In this document: in pieces, positions 16,666 to 24,984 of the stretch
Numbering within the stretch: position 1 is the first letter of the stretch
Layout: the number at the start of each line of letters is the position of its first letter
Source: an uncultured Actinomycetes bacterium
GTDB taxonomy: Bacteria > Actinomycetota > Acidimicrobiia > Acidimicrobiales > RAAP-2
Direction: 5' to 3'
NCBI GenBank assembly: GCA_903825305.1
Contig: CAIKAC010000011.1
Location: 162,337 to 226,336, forward strand
Length of the DNA: 64,000 bases
Program-made: the position numbers and the translations under genes
Notes under the pieces: model-generated
The model's database searches: none
Told to the model about the DNA's origin: nothing
The model's input: only the letters and a program-made list of their open reading frames with translations

Positions 16666-17340
16666 TTATTGATTATTTGAGAAATAGCCCAACTCGGTCA
16701 ATTGGCTGACTGCATGACGGCCACCATCGCTGAGGTGACTCACCATGGCTCGCTGTGCGCCGTCTCCATCGCGAGCCTCGAGGGCACGAAGAATAATTTC
16801 GTGTTCGGCACAGGCTGCTGTTTGCCAGCCGTGAGCGAAGTCGTAGTAGTTGGCGGGGAGACTGCGAGCCAAGAGACGCAAGGTGGAAAGCAGTCGTCGA
16901 CTCGAACCAGCGAGGTTGATGATGCGGTGGAACTCAAAGTTGAGTCGTTCTTGCTCAGCGGTGTCGGTGGCGGTGGCGAGTTGATCATTCACTTCGCGCA
17001 GCTGAGTGAGTTGCTCGTCGCTCAAGTTCTCGGCTGCTCGTGCACAAGCAAGACCCGAAACCAATCCAAAGATTCGGTATTGGTCGGCGATGTCTTCAGG
17101 GGTGAGCTGAGGCACATAGGAGCCACGCCTCGCAATGGTCTCGACGAGGCCCTCTTGGTCGAGTTGGATGAGCGCTTCTCGAACGGGCAGTTGACTGACC
17201 CCAAGTTCTGCCGCCAACTGGTCCTGATCAATGCGCTTTCCTGGAGTCAGGCGACCGGTAAGGATGTCGTTACGCAAACGGTCTGCAACGTCTTCTCGCA
17301 AATTGCGTCGACGCACCGATCGTGATTCAGGTGGCGTCAT
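16666..17340 (-). CDS. GntR-family regulator (FCD/FadR type)
   Basis: 224 residues. The N-terminal winged helix (DRLRNDILTGRLTPG, LAAELGVSQLPVREALIQLDQEGLV) is followed by a helical FCD ligand domain with metal-binding His (FHRIINLAG, EHEIILRALEARD). Its ATG overlaps the stop of the upstream ALDH (ATGA), so it is co-translated with the enzymes it probably regulates. FCD proteins usually bind carboxylate ligands. A likely operator region is the 47-bp divergent gap at 18822-18868, which carries a TGATAaaTGATA direct repeat. Confidence 0.93.
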   Translation of the reverse strand: MTPPESRSVRRRNLREDVADRLRNDILTGRLTPGKRIDQDQLAAELGVSQLPVREALIQLDQEGLVETIARRGSYVPQLTPEDIADQYRIFGLVSGLACARAAENLSDEQLTQLREVNDQLATATDTAEQERLNFEFHRIINLAGSSRRLLSTLRLLARSLPANYYDFAHGWQTAACAEHEIILRALEARDGDGAQRAMVSHLSDGGRHAVSQLTELGYFSNNQ

Positions 17341-18821
17341 GATGGCTCCGAGAGTTGAATCCAGGTTGATTTGAGGTCAAAGAATTTTTCCAAGGCGTGC
17401 AGCGATTTGTCACGACCAAATCCCGATTCTTTAACGCCACCAAAGGGAATGGTCATGTCGCCCTCTTCGTAGCAGTTCACCCAACACACGCCTACACGAA
17501 GTCCACGAGAAATCGCTACGGCGCGGTCCAAGTTCTGCGTCCAAACTGCTGAGGCCAGGCCATAGCGGGTGCCATTGGCAATGGCGAGAGCTTCAGCATC
17601 ATCTTTGAAGGTCGAGACTGACAAGACGGGGCCGAACACCTCTTCTTGAGCGATGTAGGCATCGGGGGCGACATGGTCAAAGATCGTTGGCGGGAAGTAA
17701 TACCCTCCTGAATCTGCATTGACTCGCTCGCCGCCAACAATGAGCTCGGCTCGATCCTTGGCACCGGTTTCCACCATGGTCTCGACGCGCTCCAAGTGTT
17801 CTTTCGAGACCAAGGCACCCATGGCAGCATCATCAGACAGAGGGTCCGCTGGCTGCATGGCACTGGCAATAGCGCTGACGCGTGCCACCACTTCGTCGTG
17901 GATGGATTCGTGTACGAGCAGTCGTGAACCAGCGGTGCACATCTCGCCTTGGTTGAAAAAGATGGACCAAGCAGCCGTGCTTGCGGCCTTGTCGAGATCG
18001 GCGTCGGGGAAAATAATGTTGGCTGACTTTCCTCCGAGCTCTAAGTACACGCGCTTGAGATTCGATTTCGCCGCATAGTCAAGGAAGTAGCGACCAACCT
18101 CAGTGGATCCGGTGAAGGTCAAGACATCGACGTCGGGGTGTTCGCCTAAGGCTCGGCCGGCAATGTGGCCATGGCCATTGACGACATTGAACACACCTTC
18201 GGGAAGACCTGCTTCAAGGCCGAGTTCGGCAAAGCGCAAGGCGGACAGTGGTGAGTTCTCGGCTGGCTTGAGCACCACCGAACAACCAGCGGCCAATGCA
18301 GGTGCGACTTTCCAGCCCGCCATGGTGAGGGGAAAATTCCAGGGAACAACGGCGCCAACCACGCCGGCGGGTTCACGGGTGATGAGCGCAAGGGCGTCGC
18401 GAGAGGTGTGGGGGAGTTCATCGAGAATCTTGTCGCAGGCCTCTCCGAACCAAGCCAAGGTGTTGGCAACGGCTCGCACCTCAATGGCTTTGGCTTCATG
18501 AGCGGGTTTGCCCATCTCGAGTGCCATGAGGAGGGCAAGTTCATCAGCATTGGCTCGACACAATTCGGCCCAGGTCATGAGTACGGCCTTGCGCTCAGCT
18601 GGAGCGCGCTTTGACCAGCGACCATCTTCAAAGGCTGCCCGGGCTGAAGCCACCGCCTTGTCAACATCGTGGACACTCGCGAATGACACATCGGCCACGG
18701 ATTTGCCGTTTCGAGGGGCAATGACCGAAAACGCTTCGCCGGCGTCTTGGAATCGGCCCTCAATGAGCAATCCGGTGCGGGGAGAAATCTTGTCTGCGAG
18801 CTCATGCCATGTCGTTGTCAT
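17337..18821 (-). CDS. Aldehyde dehydrogenase, PuuC-like
   Basis: 494 residues. Complete ALDH: PWNFPLTMAGWK, KPAENSPLS, FTGSTEVGR, Glu in LELGGKSANI, catalytic Cys in NQGEMCTAGSRL, and FGGVKESGFGRD. The NQGEMCTAGSR context resembles gamma-glutamyl-gamma-aminobutyraldehyde dehydrogenase (PuuC) and betaine-aldehyde-type enzymes. PuuD-like and PuuA-like genes nearby support a gamma-glutamyl-amine pathway. First gene of the minus operon with gntR. No ribosome site is visible; TAGGCT lies seven bases upstream, suggesting a leaderless message. Confidence 0.94.
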   Translation of the reverse strand: MTTTWHELADKISPRTGLLIEGRFQDAGEAFSVIAPRNGKSVADVSFASVHDVDKAVASARAAFEDGRWSKRAPAERKAVLMTWAELCRANADELALLMALEMGKPAHEAKAIEVRAVANTLAWFGEACDKILDELPHTSRDALALITREPAGVVGAVVPWNFPLTMAGWKVAPALAAGCSVVLKPAENSPLSALRFAELGLEAGLPEGVFNVVNGHGHIAGRALGEHPDVDVLTFTGSTEVGRYFLDYAAKSNLKRVYLELGGKSANIIFPDADLDKAASTAAWSIFFNQGEMCTAGSRLLVHESIHDEVVARVSAIASAMQPADPLSDDAAMGALVSKEHLERVETMVETGAKDRAELIVGGERVNADSGGYYFPPTIFDHVAPDAYIAQEEVFGPVLSVSTFKDDAEALAIANGTRYGLASAVWTQNLDRAVAISRGLRVGVCWVNCYEEGDMTIPFGGVKESGFGRDKSLHALEKFFDLKSTWIQLSEPS

Positions 18822-18828
18822 GGCTCTG

Positions 18829-18861
18829 AGCCTAGAAGAGATTTCTGATAAATGATAGTTT
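18829..18861. promoter_or_regulatory. Divergent leaderless promoter pair between ALDH and acyl-CoA dehydrogenase
   Basis: On the minus strand TAGGCT (18834-18829) is followed by seven bases and the ATG at 18821. On the plus strand TAGTTT (18856-18861) is followed by seven bases and the ATG at 18869. Both fit TANNNT -10 elements giving leaderless transcripts. The direct repeat TGATAaaTGATA between them is a candidate regulator site. Confidence 0.45.
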
Positions 18862-18868
18862 GCACATC

Positions 18869-20023
18869 ATGATCGAGATGGGCGCACGACACGAATTCGA
18901 TGACTTGAGAGCAGGAGTTCGAGCGCTCTGCGAGCGTTTCCCCGGTGAATACTGGCGAGGCCTTGAACCAGAAGGTTACCCAGAGGAATTTGTCGATGAG
19001 CTCACCAAAGCGGGCTGGCTCGCTGCCTTAATCCCTGAGGAATATGGCGGCGGCGGCGTCACCTTGGCCGAAGCGGCCGCCATCATGGAAGAAATTTCAG
19101 CATCAGGTGCGAATCCAGCCGCCTGTCACGCCCAGATGTACGTCATGGGCACCTTGTTGCGCCACGGTTCAGAAGAGCAAAAGCAGCACTTTTTGCCAAA
19201 AATTGCCGCTGGAGAACTTCGCCTCCAGGCCTTTGGCGTGACCGAGCCTACGGCCGGATCAGAGACCACCCGGATTCAAACCCGAGCCGAAAAGACCGCT
19301 GACGGCTGGCTGATTAATGGTCAGAAGATTTGGACGTCGCGGGCCCTGTATTCAGATCTCATGATCTTGCTCGCTCGCACCACGCCCTATGACGAGGTGA
19401 CCAAAAAATCCGAGGGCATCTCGGTCTTCATCTTGGATCTCCATAGCCCAGGCATTGAGATCCGACCCATTCCCACCATGATGAATCACAACACCACTGA
19501 GGTGTTTTTCTCTGACGTGCTCATCCCTCACGAAGCCCTCATCGGCGAAGAGGGCAAGGGCTTTAAATACATTCTTGATGGGATGAACGCCGAGCGAATC
19601 TTGATTGCCTCGGAATGTATTGGCGACGCCCGGTTCTTCCTCGAAAAAGCTGTGGCCTACGGTAACGAACGCGTGGTCTTTGGTCAGCCCGTAGGAGCCA
19701 ATCAAGGGGTGCAGTTCCCCCTCGCCAAGGCCTATGCCCAACTTCGCGCTGCTGATCTGATGCGATTTGAAGCGGCTGATCGTTTCGATCGCGGCGAAGC
19801 CTGTGGAGCCGAAGCGAACATGGCCAAACTCTTGGCCTCAGAAGCTTCGTGGGCTGCCGGCAACGCCTGCATCGATACCCATGGGGGCTTTGGCTTTGCC
19901 CAGGAATACGACATTGAGCGCAAGTTCCGTGAAACACGGCTCTATCAAGTGGCGCCGATTAATAACAACCTCGTGCTGGCCTTCTTGGGCCAAAACGTGA
20001 TGGGCCTACCCCGGAGTTACTAG
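18869..20023 (+). CDS. Acyl-CoA dehydrogenase family protein
   Basis: 384 residues from ATG 18869, picked because a leaderless -10 lies seven bases upstream. Flavin-binding signatures are FGVTEPTAGSETT and WLINGQKIWTSRA; later GERVVFGQPVGANQGVQFPLA and THGGFGFAQEYDIERKFRE are typical of the family. The usual C-terminal catalytic Glu motif (YEGTSEI type) reads LYQVAPINNN here, as in a recognised subgroup, so the base may be elsewhere. It probably oxidises a carboxylic acid CoA thioester produced in this cluster. Confidence 0.93.
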   Translation: MIEMGARHEFDDLRAGVRALCERFPGEYWRGLEPEGYPEEFVDELTKAGWLAALIPEEYGGGGVTLAEAAAIMEEISASGANPAACHAQMYVMGTLLRHGSEEQKQHFLPKIAAGELRLQAFGVTEPTAGSETTRIQTRAEKTADGWLINGQKIWTSRALYSDLMILLARTTPYDEVTKKSEGISVFILDLHSPGIEIRPIPTMMNHNTTEVFFSDVLIPHEALIGEEGKGFKYILDGMNAERILIASECIGDARFFLEKAVAYGNERVVFGQPVGANQGVQFPLAKAYAQLRAADLMRFEAADRFDRGEACGAEANMAKLLASEASWAAGNACIDTHGGFGFAQEYDIERKFRETRLYQVAPINNNLVLAFLGQNVMGLPRSY

Positions 20024-20105
20024 CGCTGGACGAAGCGAGGTCTCCTCGGTATCATTTGGTTCCAAACGACTACCTGCAAATGGCAGTATCACGGGGGAGA
20101 ACACC

Positions 20106-21365
20106 ATGGCTCGTATTGAAGTTGAACTGGGCGACGACCACGCTGACTTGACGAGTCACGACACCTTTGTCAATGGCGTCCCCTACGCCACCCTCGATCG
20201 CCTCCGCCGTGAAGACCCGGTGAGCTGGTGGGATGAAGAAGACGGCCGAGGTTTTTGGTCGGTCACTCGCTATGACGATGTCTTGACGGTAAGTCGCAAT
20301 ACGGATGTCTTTTCATCGGCGCAAGGTATTCGTCTTGAAGACATGGACGAAGAAGAAACCAATGCGCGGCGAACCCTCATGGAAATGGACGCACCAGAAC
20401 ACACTCGCTATCGCCGCATGGTCTCGCGAGCCTTTTCACGCCGTGAAGTGATGGCCTATGAAGCCGCCATTAGAGCTCTGGCCACACAACTCGTGAGTGA
20501 AGTTCGGGGCACGCCTACTCTCGACTTCACCAAGATGGTTTCTCGACAACTGCCCATGCGCATGTTGGGCCAGATGCTGGGTTTGCCCAATGACGACTCA
20601 GAATGGCTCGTCACCCGCGGTGACGCCCTGATCGCTAATACTGATGACGACTTCACCGAATACGTCGTCGACAAAGTGAACACCGATGATTACCGCTTGC
20701 TTCCCTTCCGCAGCCCCATTGCCTTGGAATTGATGGATTATGCCAACAAGGCCTTTGCGGAGCGTCGAGCAAATCCCAAAGAAGATTTGCTCACGCTGCT
20801 CCTCTCTCCCATGGTTGATGGAGAGTTTCTTACCGAGGCCGAACTCGCCAACTTCTTCACCTTGATGGTGGCGGCCGGCAATGACACCACGCGCTATTCG
20901 ATGTCAGCAGCCATGAAGGCCCTCATTGAGCGACCCGAAGTTCGCCAGCGCCTCGTCGAAGACCCGAGCCTCATGCCCGTGGCGGTGGATGAAATGTTGC
21001 GCTGGGGATCCGTGACCATGAACTTTCGTCGCACCGCCATTCAAGACACCGAACTTGGTGGCAAGTCCATCAAGGCGGGGGACAAGGTACTCATGTGGTT
21101 CGTTTCGGCGAACTATGACGCTGACCAATTCGACGAGCCCTATTTCTTCAACATGGAGCGCACCCCGAACAACCACGTGACATTTGGGCTGCACTCTCCT
21201 CACCTGTGTCTTGGCGCTCACCTGGCCCGCCTTGAGCTTCGGGTGCTCTTTGAAGAATTGCTGCCTTTCGTCAATGACATTGAGTTCGCCGCTCCTCCCA
21301 CCCGACTGCGGTCGAACTTCATCTCCGGTTTGAAGACCTTGCCGGTTAACATCGATTGGAAATGA
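20106..21365 (+). CDS. Cytochrome P450 (bacterial, soluble)
   Basis: 419 residues, complete. I-helix AAGNDTTRYSM (oxygen activation Asp-Thr), ExxR in AVDEMLRWG, and haem loop FGLHSPHLCLGAHLARLE with the axial Cys are all present. GGGGGAG lies just upstream of the ATG. The stop overlaps the ATG of the next, PuuD-like gene (ATGA), so the hydroxylase and amidotransferase are translationally coupled, which suggests they act in one pathway. Related in sequence to the partial P450 at 2-409. Redox partners are not in the window. Confidence 0.96.
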   Translation: MARIEVELGDDHADLTSHDTFVNGVPYATLDRLRREDPVSWWDEEDGRGFWSVTRYDDVLTVSRNTDVFSSAQGIRLEDMDEEETNARRTLMEMDAPEHTRYRRMVSRAFSRREVMAYEAAIRALATQLVSEVRGTPTLDFTKMVSRQLPMRMLGQMLGLPNDDSEWLVTRGDALIANTDDDFTEYVVDKVNTDDYRLLPFRSPIALELMDYANKAFAERRANPKEDLLTLLLSPMVDGEFLTEAELANFFTLMVAAGNDTTRYSMSAAMKALIERPEVRQRLVEDPSLMPVAVDEMLRWGSVTMNFRRTAIQDTELGGKSIKAGDKVLMWFVSANYDADQFDEPYFFNMERTPNNHVTFGLHSPHLCLGAHLARLELRVLFEELLPFVNDIEFAAPPTRLRSNFISGLKTLPVNIDWK

Positions 21366-22087
21366 CCGCACCCCTCATAGGACTCTCCACCCGACGCTGG
21401 CCTCTGGCTATGTTGGGTGACGCCATTCCACCCGCCTATGCCGACGGGTTCTTCGATATGGGCATCACCGATTACCCCGAGGCCGTGGCCGCTGCTGGTG
21501 GCATTCCCGTGCATCTCTCTCGAGATGCTGATGTGGCCGGGACCCTCGAGCACCTCGATGGTTTAGTTATTACTGGTGGAGCAGATGTTGCTCCTCAGCG
21601 CTATGGATCCATTCATCCAGAATTGGCCGGGCCCACAGAACCTGAGCGCGACGCTTGGGAAGCGGCGCTCTATGAAGGAGCGCTTGAGCGGGGGATACCG
21701 GTACTTGGTATTTGTCGAGGCTTTCAGCTCATCAACGTGATCAATGGCGGCAGTTTGGTCGAAGACGTTGGTCGCCATGATGGCGATGGCCATCCTCGTT
21801 TTGATCGTGATCGCCACGAACACGGCCATGACGTGCGAGTTGAGGCGGGCACCTTGGCGGCAGAACTCTACGGTGAAGCCGTGGCGGTCAACAGCCTGCA
21901 CCACCAAGTGGTGAACCAGGTGGCTGAAGGTTTTGTCGTATCGGGCCGATCAAGCGACGGCACGGTCGAGATCATGGAATTGCCAGGGCGCGACGTCTTC
22001 TGCGTGCAATGGCACCCTGAATCCCTCGTTGATGATCCCTCGCTGCGCTGGCTAGTGAGCGCAGCGAAGCGTTACGCCACTTCCTAG
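21362..22087 (+). CDS. Class I glutamine amidotransferase-like hydrolase (peptidase C26, PuuD-like)
   Basis: 241 residues from the ATG at 21362 that overlaps the P450 stop. Nucleophile Cys in LGICRGFQ, His and Glu in VQWHPES, and LVITGGADVAPQRYG match gamma-glutamyl-gamma-aminobutyrate hydrolase (PuuD) and relatives, which remove a gamma-glutamyl group. With the PuuA-like gene (22084) and PuuC-like gene (17337) it suggests an amine route through gamma-glutamyl intermediates. Its stop shares the four bases CTAG with the convergent PuuA-like gene. Confidence 0.9.
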   Translation: MTAPLIGLSTRRWPLAMLGDAIPPAYADGFFDMGITDYPEAVAAAGGIPVHLSRDADVAGTLEHLDGLVITGGADVAPQRYGSIHPELAGPTEPERDAWEAALYEGALERGIPVLGICRGFQLINVINGGSLVEDVGRHDGDGHPRFDRDRHEHGHDVRVEAGTLAAELYGEAVAVNSLHHQVVNQVAEGFVVSGRSSDGTVEIMELPGRDVFCVQWHPESLVDDPSLRWLVSAAKRYATS

Positions 22088-23373
22088 AGGAAGGGCAGAT
22101 ACTCGTTGCGCTCCCAGTCCGTGGTGGCGCCGAGGAACTTGTCCCACTCGGTGCGCTTAATCGCCACGTGCTGAGCAACGATCTCTGCACCAATGGCCTC
22201 TACGAGTTCGGTGTCGGCTTCGAGAGCATCGAGACCTGCGCCCAAGTGTTCGGGGACGCCCACGGTCGCGTCAACATTCTCGAAGCCATCGCCGCTTTCG
22301 GGTGCTCCTGGGTCAAGGTCATTGACGATGCCCAGACGCGCTGCTTGCAATACGGCGGCCATGGCGCTGTGCACCGGAGCTGCTCCATCACTCAAGCGGT
22401 GCTCGATGCGCGTCGGAGCTCCTCGTTCTGGTGGGATGCGAATGGTGGCACCGCGGTGGTCATGTCCCCAGTTGGCCCAGTAGCCAGAGAGCTGTCCTGG
22501 GCGAAGGCGACGATAGGCATTGACCGTTGGGGCGCAGATGCCAGACAAGCCCTGGTGGTGGGCCACGAGGCCAGCGATGACTTGCTTGGCCACGGTAGCC
22601 AAGCCGTCTTCGGTGCTCGGGTCGTCAAAGAGATTGCGTTCGCTGTCGTCAGCAAAAGAAATATTGAGGTGCAGTCCTGAGCCGCCTCGATCGGTGAAGG
22701 GCTTGCCTAAGAACGTCCACATCAGACCATGCTTGGCCGCGAGTTCACGGGCCAGCAGCTTGAAGAGGAAAGCGTCATCAGCCGCCTTGAGGGCCCAGTC
22801 ATATTCCAGCGTGAACTCGAATTGGCTCTCGTCGTATTCAGAGTTAATGGCCTCAACCGGCAAGCCCGCTGCTTCGGCGGTGCGCCACAATTCATCGATC
22901 ATGCCCCGAGGGTCAACCGATGGCCCGGTGCCATAGACATAGGCGCCGGGCGTCGAAATGGGCTGCCAACCGCCACGGCCATCGGGTTCAAGCAAGAAGG
23001 CTTCGAGTTCAATGCCTACCTTGGGGTGGTATCCCAACTCATTGAGTTCAGCAATGGCGCGCTTCAAAGCATTGCGAGGAGATACCGCCACAGGCTCACC
23101 GTGGCGCATGAGGTCGGCAATCACGATGCCGGTGTTCTCTTCCCAGCCCGGACGCATGGTGATGGGGTCAAAGACCGCATCCATGTCAGGCAAGCCTTCA
23201 AAGAACAATGATCCTGGCGTTCCCGGGGTCATGGTGCGGTCGAACCCTAAGGCCCAGGTGCCGGTGCAGTGGCGTGCGCCTCGATCAACGAGTCGCATGG
23301 GCACGTATTTGCCGCGAGCGAGACCCAAATGGTCCGGCCACAGCACGCGAATGCGGTCATATGAAGCGTTCAT
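22084..23373 (-). CDS. Glutamine synthetase-like gamma-glutamyl-amine ligase (PuuA-like)
   Basis: 429 residues. Glutamine-synthetase catalytic signatures are GIELEAFLLEP, SQFEFTLEYDWALKAADDAF, GSGLHLNISF, and RGATIRIPP with EHRLSDGAAP. Members of this length next to ALDH and PuuD genes are gamma-glutamyl-putrescine/-amine synthetases rather than nitrogen-assimilating GlnA. It joins glutamate to an amine using ATP. GGGGGAA precedes the ATG. The amine is unknown; the nearby aromatic genes raise the possibility of an aromatic amine, as in gamma-glutamylanilide synthetases. Confidence 0.88.
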   Translation of the reverse strand: MNASYDRIRVLWPDHLGLARGKYVPMRLVDRGARHCTGTWALGFDRTMTPGTPGSLFFEGLPDMDAVFDPITMRPGWEENTGIVIADLMRHGEPVAVSPRNALKRAIAELNELGYHPKVGIELEAFLLEPDGRGGWQPISTPGAYVYGTGPSVDPRGMIDELWRTAEAAGLPVEAINSEYDESQFEFTLEYDWALKAADDAFLFKLLARELAAKHGLMWTFLGKPFTDRGGSGLHLNISFADDSERNLFDDPSTEDGLATVAKQVIAGLVAHHQGLSGICAPTVNAYRRLRPGQLSGYWANWGHDHRGATIRIPPERGAPTRIEHRLSDGAAPVHSAMAAVLQAARLGIVNDLDPGAPESGDGFENVDATVGVPEHLGAGLDALEADTELVEAIGAEIVAQHVAIKRTEWDKFLGATTDWERNEYLPFL

Positions 23374-23451
23374 TGCAATTCCCCCGGTTCCTTCAAGTAC
23401 TCAGCAATCAGAATCGTTCGGGTCCAAACATAAATGGATGAGCGTCCAGTG

Positions 23452-23982
23452 TCAATCGCCGTGAGCGTCAAGGTCACTGACGCGTTGCGTTACCTTGCGA
23501 AGCAAGGTGGCGAGTTGCTCTTGTTCGGCCTTAGTCAACGTCGAGGTGGCCAAGCGCTCATGAGCGTTGAACTCAGGGAACGTGGACTTGATGACCTTGG
23601 TTCCCTGGGCGGTGAGCTTGACGAGAACGAGGCGGCGGTCTTTTGGATGCGTTGTTCTCTTGACCAGGTTTCGCTGCTCCAAGGTTTTGAGCACCCCCGT
23701 CAAGGTGCCCTTAGTGGAACCGGTTTCTTGAGCAATGTGGCGCGTCTCTTGTTCTCCCCAGATCCACAGCACCCACAACACCGTGAAGGCCGCCCAAGAC
23801 AGGTCATGTTCGGCGAGCACTGTTGATTCCATGTGGCTTCTCACGGTCGTGGCAGCTCGATAGATGTTCGACACGGCGGCCATGGCCGAAAAGTCGAAGG
23901 GCTGGCCCTCGAGTTGTTCTCGGATATCGGCTTCTGCTTGGGAGATTTCGGCAGGCTTCGAACTCGAGAGGCGACGACTCAT
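23452..23982 (-). CDS. MarR-family transcriptional regulator (HpaR-like position)
   Basis: 176 residues. Winged helix: LSWAAFTVLWVLWIWGEQETRHIAQETG, STKGTLTGVLKTLEQRNLVKR, wing DRRLVLVKLTAQGTK. It lies divergent from the hpaG-like gene, and a matching inverted repeat occurs in the shared promoter. In enterobacteria the homoprotocatechuate operon hpaGED is also governed by a MarR repressor, HpaR, released by the substrate. By position this protein is a likely equivalent; orthology is not shown. Confidence 0.92.
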   Translation of the reverse strand: MSRRLSSSKPAEISQAEADIREQLEGQPFDFSAMAAVSNIYRAATTVRSHMESTVLAEHDLSWAAFTVLWVLWIWGEQETRHIAQETGSTKGTLTGVLKTLEQRNLVKRTTHPKDRRLVLVKLTAQGTKVIKSTFPEFNAHERLATSTLTKAEQEQLATLLRKVTQRVSDLDAHGD

Positions 23983-24049
23983 TCGCCCATGCTAGGAGGT
24001 AGTGATGGAGATGAGCGAGGTAAGGGTTGCGCGAGGGCAATTCAGCCCC

Positions 24050-24070
24050 TATCGTTCGTATCCTAACGAT
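24050..24070 (+). promoter_or_regulatory. Putative promoter and MarR operator of the hpa-like operon
   Basis: ATCGTT (24051-24056) and AACGAT (24065-24070) form a 6-bp inverted repeat with an 8-base spacer. The spacer includes the -10-like TATCCT (24059-24064). Binding here would block transcription toward the gene starting at 24085. Confidence 0.45.
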
Positions 24071-24084
24071 CTATGGGGAGGATC

Positions 24085-24984
24085 ATGAGCGCCGAAACCC
24101 GCCGCATTCTGTTCGATGGTGTTGCCACCCACGTGGAGCGCCACGGAGATGAACTCGTGGCCGCTGATGGCCGCCGCATCCACGTCGACGAAGCCGTTCA
24201 CTTGCCACCGGTCTTGCCGAGCAAGATTCTGTGCTGTCACCTCAATCACATCAGCCGGGTTCGTGAATTTGGCACCACCTTGCCACCAGCCCCGACGTAT
24301 TTTCACAAGCCCATTTCCTCGCTCAATGCTCATGGTGCGGCCATCGTTCGGCCGTCGAACTGCAAGTGGCTGAACTTTGAAGGTGAAGTTGCCATCGTGA
24401 TTGGCAAGACCGCCAAATCAATTGAGTACGAAGAGGCCGGCGACTACATCGCCGGCTACACCGTGGCCAACGATTACGGCTTGCACGATTTTCGCGACAC
24501 GGACTCTGGTTCCATGCTGCGGGTCAAAGGTGCAGACACCTTGTGCCCCATTGGACCTGGTCTCGTGACCGATTGGGACTTTCGCGATAAAGCCATGCGC
24601 ACCTATGTCAATGGGGAACTCAAGCAAGATGGCTCCACGGATGAGATGGCGTGGGACATGCACTATCTCGTGGCTGACTTGGCTCGCCTGATCACCTTGG
24701 AGCCCGGCGACATCATCTTGTCGGGCACCCCGGCCATTTCTCGAGCTGTGCAGCCTGGCGACGTCGTGAGCGTCGAAGTAGAGGGACTCGGTACCTTGAC
24801 CAATCACATCGTGGAAGGCCCAACGCCAGTATCCACGCGATTCGGTGCCCAGCCCACCGAAACCGACGAAGTGCTCTCGACGGCCATGGGTGGTGACTGG
24901 CCGGACCGCGGCAAGCGAATCCCCGGTTCGACGCCTCGCGACCAACTGCCTATGCCCGAAATTCGTCCTCGGTGGGAGAAGTAA
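24085..24984 (+). CDS. Fumarylacetoacetate hydrolase family protein, HpaG-like
   Basis: 299 residues from the ATG at 24085, which follows GGGGAGG; the earlier ATG at 24073 overlaps that site. FAH-fold signatures are GEVAIVIGK, IAGYTVANDYGLHDF, GADTLCPIGPG and EPGDIILSGTP, with the acidic metal ligands of the family. In homoprotocatechuate breakdown, HpaG isomerises and decarboxylates the open-chain acid. The following ALDH and HpaD-like genes, in the enteric order G-E-D, support this role. First gene of an operon under the MarR protein. Confidence 0.88.
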   Translation: MSAETRRILFDGVATHVERHGDELVAADGRRIHVDEAVHLPPVLPSKILCCHLNHISRVREFGTTLPPAPTYFHKPISSLNAHGAAIVRPSNCKWLNFEGEVAIVIGKTAKSIEYEEAGDYIAGYTVANDYGLHDFRDTDSGSMLRVKGADTLCPIGPGLVTDWDFRDKAMRTYVNGELKQDGSTDEMAWDMHYLVADLARLITLEPGDIILSGTPAISRAVQPGDVVSVEVEGLGTLTNHIVEGPTPVSTRFGAQPTETDEVLSTAMGGDWPDRGKRIPGSTPRDQLPMPEIRPRWEK

